From contig JAFGNQ010000188.1 of NCBI GenBank assembly GCA_016926925.1, positions 1-18,889 of the forward strand: a stretch of 18,889 nt of DNA, read 5' to 3'. The notes under the pieces are model-generated. The model ran no database searches. It was not told the origin of the DNA and worked only from the letters and a program-made list of their open reading frames with translations. Position 1 is the first letter of the stretch, and every line of letters begins with the position of its first letter. This document shows, one piece after another, positions 14,513-18,889 of this stretch. This DNA is from Candidatus Aminicenantota bacterium. GTDB taxonomy: Bacteria; Acidobacteriota; Aminicenantia; Aminicenantales; Aminicenantaceae. The translations under genes and the position numbers were made by a program.

Positions 14513-14541
14513 CAACGAAGGCTTTGTGACAAGATCGGCTC
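14513..14541 (+). repeat. Repeat copy A, truncated relative of the 14625-14749 element
   Basis: These 29 bases match 14707-14735 at 28 positions (C to T at one). After 14541 the similarity stops, then resumes at 14611-14623 (GAACAGCCCAGGC, against GAACGACCCAGGC at 14738-14750). Copy A is therefore the right half of the same element, split by about 70 nt of unrelated palindromic sequence. Its left half is missing. Confidence 0.6.
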
Positions 14542-14608
14542 ACCTGTAAGGTGAAAACCACTGATAATAAAATATCAATGTTTTTTAAAAAGACTATCAG
14601 TGGTTTTT
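14541..14608. repeat. Palindromic insert, terminator-like
   Basis: A small hairpin CACCT/AGGTG (14541-14553) is followed by 13-bp arms AAAACCACTGATA (14554-14566) and TATCAGTGGTTTT (14595-14607) around a 28-nt AT-rich loop. A-tract, stem and T-tract together resemble a bidirectional intrinsic terminator, except that the loop is long. It sits between the two matching parts of repeat copy A, so it may be a small inserted element. Confidence 0.5.
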
Positions 14609-14624
14609 ATGAACAGCCCAGGCC

Positions 14625-14749
14625 CCTGGGTCGTTCACGGGTCGAGGTTGGTGCAAAGCCAAGGCAGTTGCCCCTGAGGTTGTAGTCAACTACGCCGAAG
14701 GGGTGACAACGAAGGTTTTGTGACAAGATCGGCTCGTGAACGACCCAGG
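14625..14749 (+). other. 125-nt near-complete hairpin element, candidate structured RNA
   Basis: The outer arms CCTGGGTCGTTCACG (14625-14639) and CGTGAACGACCCAGG (14735-14749) are a perfect 15-bp match. Inward, the strands keep pairing: 14640-14645 with 14729-14734, 14648-14650 with 14724-14726, CAAAGCC (14654-14660) with GGTTTTG (14714-14720), GTTG with CAAC, CCCCT (14671-14675) with AGGGG (14699-14703), a tandem GA/GA step, GGT/GCC, then GTAG-TCAA-CTAC (14682-14693) as a tetraloop cap. Several pairs are G-U only if the plus strand is transcribed. The left arm can instead fold back on 14611-14622. The asnB promoter starts two bases after the right arm. The family is not recognised; a palindromic mobile repeat is the alternative. 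Confidence 0.55.
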
Positions 14750-14751
14750 CA

Positions 14752-14780
14752 TTGATATTTGGTAGGCGTTCGGCTACATT
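14752..14780 (+). promoter_or_regulatory. Promoter of the asparagine synthase gene
   Basis: TTGATA (14752-14757) and TACATT (14775-14780) are spaced 17 nt. The start would be near 14787, giving a leader of about 13 nt, with AGGA (14790-14793) as ribosome site before ATG 14800. Confidence 0.5.
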
Positions 14781-14799
14781 AGTCACACTAGGAAACCCA

Positions 14800-16683
14800 A
14801 TGTGCGGCATATGCGGTATGTTCTCCGGAAAAGGCCTGGGACCCGAGGCGCAGGAGACCACGAAACGAATGTGTTCGGTCATGGTTCACCGGGGACCGGA
14901 TGACGAGGGCTACTACTTCGATACGAAAATCGCCCTGGGCATGCGGAGGCTGAGTATCATCGACCTGGCCACCGGGCATCAGCCCTTGACCAACGAAAAC
15001 CGCACCGTCTGGGTGGTTTTCAACGGCGAGATCTACAACCATCCGGACTTGAGAAAAGAGCTCATCCGGAAAGGGCATACTTTCGCCACCAAATCGGATA
15101 CGGAAGTCATCGTTCATCTTTACGAGGAGGAAGGTGAAGATTTCGTCCACCGACTGAATGGGATGTTCGCCATCGCCGTCTGGGATCAGAAAAAAGGAAC
15201 CCTGATCCTGGCAAGGGACCGGCTCGGTATCAAACCCCTCCACTATTACAGCATGGCCGGTGCACTCGTATTCTCCTCGGAAATCAAATCCATTCTGAAG
15301 ACGGACTACTCAAGAGAACTGGACTTGGAGTCGATGTCTCGTTTTTTTACCTTCGAGTATATTCCGGCGCCGGCCACGATTTTCAAGGGGATCCGGAAGC
15401 TTCTTCCCGGCCATATGATCATCGCCGACAACGACGGCGTCCGGATCAAACGCTACTGGGATATCCGCCACACGGCCGCCGAGAAATCCCGGCTCACGGA
15501 AGACGCTTACATGGAGGAAATTTATCGCCTTCTGAGGGAGTCTGTTAAAAGGCGGCTGATCAGTGATGTCCCCCTGGGCGTTTTCCTCAGCGGAGGCATG
15601 GATTCGAGCTCGATCACGGCCCTGATGAGCGAAGTGACGGATTCGCAGATCAAGACCTTTGCCATCGGCTTCAAGGAAGAGAGCTTCAACGAGCTTAGCT
15701 ACGCCAAAATCGTGGCCGAGCGCTTCGGCACGGACCACCGGGAATTCGTAGTGGAGTCGAACCTGGTCAAGGACCTGGTTCCGACCCTCATCGAATATCT
15801 GGACGAGCCTCTGGCCGACGCCTCCATCATCCCCACCTACATCATTTCCAAACTGGCCCGGGAACATGTCACCGTCGCCCTTGCCGGCGAGGGCGGAGAT
15901 GAGCTCTTCGCGGGCTACGACACCTACAAGGCCTACCAGGTAGCCCGGCTCTACAGAAAAGTTCCCTCACTTATCCGCAACGGCCTCGTCAAGAAAATCG
16001 TCCCTCTCCTGCCTGCCTCGAAAAAGAGGTTGAGTTTCGAGTTCAAAGCCAAAAAATTCATATCGGGAATAGATTATCCTCCGGAAATTTCGAATTCCAT
16101 CTGGTGGGGCGCCTACAATCCGGCCGATAAAGAGGGACTGTTCGCGGCCGGTCTCCAAGAAAAGATCGCAGAAGACGTGTTCGCACCTATCACCACGCAC
16201 CTCGGCAACACGAAGGCGGAAGAGATGGTGGACAGGATCGGCTATCTGGATTTAAAGCTCTACCTCCAGGATGATCTGCTGGTGAAATCTGATAGAATGA
16301 GCATGGCTAATTCGCTGGAGATCCGGGTTCCCTTTCTCGATCACACATTCGTCAATTTCGCCACATCCATACCCGGCTCCCTGAAGCTTAAAGGGATGCA
16401 GACCAAATACATTCTGAAGAAAAGCATGGCCAAAATCCTCCCCCGGGAAATCCTCACGCGGAAGAAAATCGGATTCGATATCCCTCTGGGATCCTGGATC
16501 AGACACGAGCTCAAAGATTTCGTCACCGATGTCCTATCCCCGGCTAACATGAGCCATGGCTTTTTCGATCACACCTACATCGACAGGCTGCTGAAAGAAC
16601 ATGTTCAAGGTGCACACAACCACAGGCAGTTGCTTTGGCCTTTGATCATATTCCAATTTTGGTACGACCATTACATGAAGTAA
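14800..16683 (+). CDS. asnB: Asparagine synthase (glutamine-hydrolysing), AsnB family
   Basis: A 627-residue two-domain amidotransferase. The initiator Met is followed by C2-G-I-C-G, the N-terminal-nucleophile glutaminase cysteine. R49/R50, N75-G-E77 and D100 form the glutamine pocket. The synthetase domain carries the ATP-binding PP-loop SGGMDSS (264-270), then AGEGGDELFAGY and the C-terminal RVPFLDHTFV and KKIGFDIPLGSWIR, all intact, so it should be active. It makes asparagine from aspartate, or amidates another carboxylate using glutamine nitrogen. Long AsnB paralogues of this kind are frequent in exopolysaccharide clusters, where they may amidate uronic acids. ATG 14800 is fixed by the need for Cys2 after Met; in-frame codons upstream would bury the nucleophile. 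A methyltransferase gene follows after about 150 nt. Confidence 0.93.
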   Translation: MCGICGMFSGKGLGPEAQETTKRMCSVMVHRGPDDEGYYFDTKIALGMRRLSIIDLATGHQPLTNENRTVWVVFNGEIYNHPDLRKELIRKGHTFATKSDTEVIVHLYEEEGEDFVHRLNGMFAIAVWDQKKGTLILARDRLGIKPLHYYSMAGALVFSSEIKSILKTDYSRELDLESMSRFFTFEYIPAPATIFKGIRKLLPGHMIIADNDGVRIKRYWDIRHTAAEKSRLTEDAYMEEIYRLLRESVKRRLISDVPLGVFLSGGMDSSSITALMSEVTDSQIKTFAIGFKEESFNELSYAKIVAERFGTDHREFVVESNLVKDLVPTLIEYLDEPLADASIIPTYIISKLAREHVTVALAGEGGDELFAGYDTYKAYQVARLYRKVPSLIRNGLVKKIVPLLPASKKRLSFEFKAKKFISGIDYPPEISNSIWWGAYNPADKEGLFAAGLQEKIAEDVFAPITTHLGNTKAEEMVDRIGYLDLKLYLQDDLLVKSDRMSMANSLEIRVPFLDHTFVNFATSIPGSLKLKGMQTKYILKKSMAKILPREILTRKKIGFDIPLGSWIRHELKDFVTDVLSPANMSHGFFDHTYIDRLLKEHVQGAHNHRQLLWPLIIFQFWYDHYMK

Positions 16684-16707
16684 TATCTTTACAAGGGAAG
16701 CCTATTC

Positions 16708-16860
16708 ATGGACTCGCAAAAGGAACAAAACACGAGGGGAAGCACCGGGTACCAGCGGAGGATTCGTCTTTTCTGTCCGGATCTCCCGGTATTACGGCCA
16801 TGCAGATGCTCACAATGGGGAAAATTCACAGGCAGGGATGCAGCGCAGCATGATAGATAA
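16708..16860 (+). CDS. Possible 50-residue small ORF before the methyltransferase
   Basis: An ATG at 16708 has AGGGAAG seven bases upstream and opens a 50-codon frame rich in Arg and Gln, with four Cys (CPDLP, PCRC). It overlaps the first 23 bases of the next gene in another frame. Good spacing from asnB (24 nt) and a good ribosome site are in its favour; the composition is not clearly protein-like. It could be a leader peptide for coupling, or chance. Otherwise 16684-16837 holds nothing. Confidence 0.2.
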   Translation: MDSQKEQNTRGSTGYQRRIRLFCPDLPVLRPCRCSQWGKFTGRDAAQHDR

Positions 16861-17491
16861 AAAAGACCTTTTTGTTCGCTATGGGGAATCCGGTATCGCC
16901 ACCAGAACCTACCTGAGAATCAAACTGAAAATCTGCCCGCTCATCCGGCTGGAGACACTCTTCCCCCGGCAGGGAAGGATCGTCGACCTGGGCTGCGGCA
17001 ACGGGCTTTTCCCCAACATCCTGAGCCTGGGTTCGGAGGAAAGGCAGATCATCGGTATCGATCTGGACTTAAAGAAACTGGCCATCGCCGATCAGACAAA
17101 AAGCGGGGCAGCCCCTATCGACTATCAGCCGGGGAATGTGGTCGAGGTCGATTATCCCGAAGCTGATGTCTTCAGCCTGGTGGATGTGCTGTATCTCATT
17201 CCCTACGAAAAACAGGAAGTCATCCTCAGGAAATGCGCCCGGGCCCTTTCTCCCGGGGGGACGCTCGTCATCAAGGAAATGGACATGCGGCCGCGGTGGA
17301 AGTACGTCTGGAACAACATCCAGGAAACGCTGGCCGTCAAAATCATCGGCTTCACGCTCGGAGAGCGTTTCTTCTTCAGGAGCAGCTCCGATTTTCAGTC
17401 CCTGCTCACAGCCCTGGGTTTCGAAGTAAAAACGGTCGCTATGGACAAGGGGTACTGGTACCCGCACATCGCCTACGTCTGCACCCGCTGA
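16838..17491 (+). CDS. Class I SAM-dependent methyltransferase
   Basis: A 217-residue methyltransferase. Motif I is IVDLGCGNG (48-56), followed by IIGIDLDLKKLAIA (motif II), VFSLVDVLYLIPYEKQ (motif post-I/IV) and ALSPGGTLVIKEMD (the usual pre-strand turn). The C-terminal HIAYVCTR ends on a beta strand as in Methyltransf_25-like enzymes. No membrane span is seen. Start choice is open between ATG 16838 (AGG at 16830-16832, spacing 5) and ATG 16850 (AGGG at 16834-16837, spacing 12). It follows asnB on the same strand, so it may share its transcript. Its relation to the other methyltransferase (4583-5353) is only the common fold. Substrate unknown. Confidence 0.82.
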   Translation: MQRSMIDKKDLFVRYGESGIATRTYLRIKLKICPLIRLETLFPRQGRIVDLGCGNGLFPNILSLGSEERQIIGIDLDLKKLAIADQTKSGAAPIDYQPGNVVEVDYPEADVFSLVDVLYLIPYEKQEVILRKCARALSPGGTLVIKEMDMRPRWKYVWNNIQETLAVKIIGFTLGERFFFRSSSDFQSLLTALGFEVKTVAMDKGYWYPHIAYVCTR

Positions 17492-17640
17492 GCTAAAAGA
17501 TAGACTTCATCAATCAATTCTTATTTATAGAAGTACGGCTTTCTTGTCTGAAATCTCACTTAGGTTCCTGGCCAGCTCTTTCTCACCAAAAAACCTCTTC
17601 CGTCCGATGGGCTAATCATTTTCATAATATTATAAAAGAA

Positions 17641-17669
17641 TTGACTTTTTTGCAGTATCACTGCATAAT
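17641..17669 (+). promoter_or_regulatory. Promoter with internal palindromic operator, ATPase gene
   Basis: TTGACT (17641-17646) and CATAAT (17664-17669) are spaced 17 nt. In the spacer lies a perfect inverted repeat, TGCAGT-atc-ACTGCA (17651-17665), which reaches into the -10. Transcription should start at about 17676, the A of the ATG, so the mRNA is probably leaderless. A repressor bound here would block polymerase; which protein binds is unknown. No other feature is seen in 17492-17640. Confidence 0.6.
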
Positions 17670-17675
17670 ATCCGC

Positions 17676-18848
17676 ATGTGGATAAAAAGAAGTTGCGAAC
17701 CTACGCTTTCCACGCTTTTCAGCCAGTTTCCATCCGTGGTCGTAACCGGTCCGCGGCAGGTCGGCAAAACCTCTCTGGTCCGAAGGATTTTCCCAGACCT
17801 GGAATACGTTTCGCTGGATCTGCCCTCCCTTGCAGAGCAGGCCGAGAAAAGCCCGAATTCCTTCCTGAACAGCCGTAAAGAGCCGCTGATCATCGATGAA
17901 ATCCAGTACGCTCCATCGCTTCCGAGACATCTTAAAGTGAAAATCGACGAAAATAAGAGACCGGGCCGTTTTATCCTGACAGGCTCTCAAAATTTTTCCC
18001 TCATGCAGGGCGTTTCCGAAAGCCTGGCGGGCCGCTGCGGGATCCTTAACATGCTGAACCTTTCTGCAGCTGAGGTCAAGCAGGCCTTCGACCGCTACGA
18101 TGAAAATGCCTACCTTTTGAAAGGCGGCTTTCCGGAACTCTATGAGAGACCCGACATCGATCCTCGGCTCTGGTATGCCTCGTATTTGAGCACCTACCTG
18201 GAAAGGGACGTCAGGAATATTCTCAATGTCGGAAGCCTGAGGGATTTCGATCGTTTTCTCCGGGCAGCGGCGGCAAGGACCTCTCAGATTCTCTCCTACT
18301 CCGAACTGGCAAGAGACGTGGGCATCTCGCCGAACACGGCCAGACAATGGATTTCCGTCCTCCAGGCCTCAGGCCAGATATTTCTACTGGAGCCCTATCA
18401 TCGCAATCTTGGAAAACGATTGATCAAATCACCGAAAATCTACTTCTGCGATACCGGCCTGGCGCTTTTTCTTATGGGTTTCGACACGTGGGAGGCGGTG
18501 AGCCGGCACCCCGTTGTCGGCGCGATTTGGGAAACGCATGTCGTCATGCAGGTGGTGAAGCATTATCAATCGTCGGCCAGAAGGGTTCCCCTCTGGTTCT
18601 GGCGCACGATACACGGAGCGGAAGTCGACCTGCTTGTCGAACGGGGCGGAAGGTTTGTCGCTGTCGAAGCCAAATTCTCAGAAAGCCCGGACAAGGCAAA
18701 CCTCAAAGGCATTCTAGCCTTCAAAAAGTTCTACGGCGGGGATTTCTTTGAAAAAGGCCTCCTCGCCTGCCGGACTCCTCATCCTTATCCTCTATCCGAG
18801 GAGGTCAGCGCCGTTCCAGGCAGTCTGATCGACCTTCACTTGTCCTGA
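17676..18848 (+). CDS. AAA-family ATPase with winged-helix and DUF4143 C-terminal domain
   Basis: A 390-residue protein of the AAA_14/DUF4143 type. Walker A is GPRQVGKT (25-32), Walker B is LIIDEIQ (71-77), and a sensor-like TGSQNF follows at 102-107. A helix-turn-helix stretch, YSELARDVGISPNTARQWISVL, lies in the middle. The C-terminal part (GAIWETHVV, then GAEVDLLVERGGRFVAVEAKF) has the acidic/Lys spacing of a PD-(D/E)XK-like nuclease fold, as is usual for DUF4143. These ATPases are widespread, often in accessory regions, and their function is poorly known. The start coincides with the predicted transcription start, so translation is probably leaderless. It seems unrelated to the glycan genes and marks the edge of the cluster. 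The last 41 bases of the window show nothing. Confidence 0.88.
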   Translation: MWIKRSCEPTLSTLFSQFPSVVVTGPRQVGKTSLVRRIFPDLEYVSLDLPSLAEQAEKSPNSFLNSRKEPLIIDEIQYAPSLPRHLKVKIDENKRPGRFILTGSQNFSLMQGVSESLAGRCGILNMLNLSAAEVKQAFDRYDENAYLLKGGFPELYERPDIDPRLWYASYLSTYLERDVRNILNVGSLRDFDRFLRAAAARTSQILSYSELARDVGISPNTARQWISVLQASGQIFLLEPYHRNLGKRLIKSPKIYFCDTGLALFLMGFDTWEAVSRHPVVGAIWETHVVMQVVKHYQSSARRVPLWFWRTIHGAEVDLLVERGGRFVAVEAKFSESPDKANLKGILAFKKFYGGDFFEKGLLACRTPHPYPLSEEVSAVPGSLIDLHLS

Positions 18849-18889
18849 CCTCACCCTAATTTTTTTATTTATAAAATCCATTAGTTGAA

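Noticed and set aside
14541..14608. Functional terminator of a gene in the asnB upstream region
   Set aside because: No gene reads into it from either side, since the flanking operons diverge. The terminator-like form is noted, but a terminator role has no supported transcript.
14607..14882. Minus-strand 91-codon frame across the repeat element and the asnB start
   Set aside because: It runs through the 125-nt hairpin and the asnB promoter and start; the sequence is explained by the inverted repeat.

Overview
The window reads as a surface-glycan or glycolipid biosynthesis region from a bacterium of middling GC. Coding is dense, operons are tight, and promoters look like sigma-70 sites. The gene mix (twin ArnC/DPM-type GT2 enzymes, B12-dependent radical SAM, ChbG-like deacetylase, 627-residue asparagine synthase) is what I would expect from a Candidatus Aminicenantes/Acidobacteriota-like genome. 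That placement is inference from gene content; no rRNA or marker gene is present.

Layout. (1) 237-713, minus strand: a stand-alone receiver-domain protein whose phosphoacceptor Asp is replaced by Glu. It has its own strong promoter and is divergent from (2) 867-4011, plus strand: GT2 polyprenyl-phosphate glycosyltransferase, GT4 glycosyltransferase and extended-SDR epimerase/dehydratase. (3) 4012-4582: a gene-free stretch with a 110-bp-spaced direct repeat and a strong hairpin carrying a G-rich loop. It ends in a clear promoter for (4) 4583-7954, plus strand: methyltransferase, DAACS-family carboxylate symporter, and a radical SAM protein with an N-terminal SPASM-like Cys cluster, a CX3CX4C motif and a C-terminal Ig-like domain. 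(5) 8063-14273, minus strand, converging on (4): five co-directional genes, which in transcription order are B12-binding radical SAM, ChbG/YdjC deacetylase, GT2 (paralogue of the one in operon 2), GT-C membrane glycosyltransferase with a C-terminal beta-rich domain, and a hexapeptide-repeat acyltransferase. (6) 14274-14799: a divergent intergenic region packed with inverted repeats, including a 125-nt near-complete hairpin and a truncated second copy that looks interrupted by another palindrome. (7) 14800-17491, plus strand: asparagine synthase and a class I methyltransferase. (8) 17676-18848, plus strand: an AAA/DUF4143 ATPase, apparently leaderless, with a perfect palindrome inside its promoter spacer.

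How the parts may work together (inference). The minus operon has the logic of the Arn lipid-modification pathway: a GT2 charges a polyprenyl phosphate, a deacetylase trims the sugar, and a GT-C enzyme transfers it. Here a YdjC-fold enzyme takes the place of ArnD, and a B12-radical SAM and an O-acyltransferase are added. The YdjC plus B12-radical SAM pair also recalls hpnK-hpnJ of hopanoid cyclitol-ether synthesis, but no hopanoid cyclase is in the window. The plus operons supply a second carrier-sugar synthase, a sugar epimerase, methylation and amidation.

The least explained items are the structured intergenic elements at 4348-4423 and 14625-14749, both with tandem G-A mismatches typical of folded RNA, and the rearranged radical SAM protein at 6620-7954.
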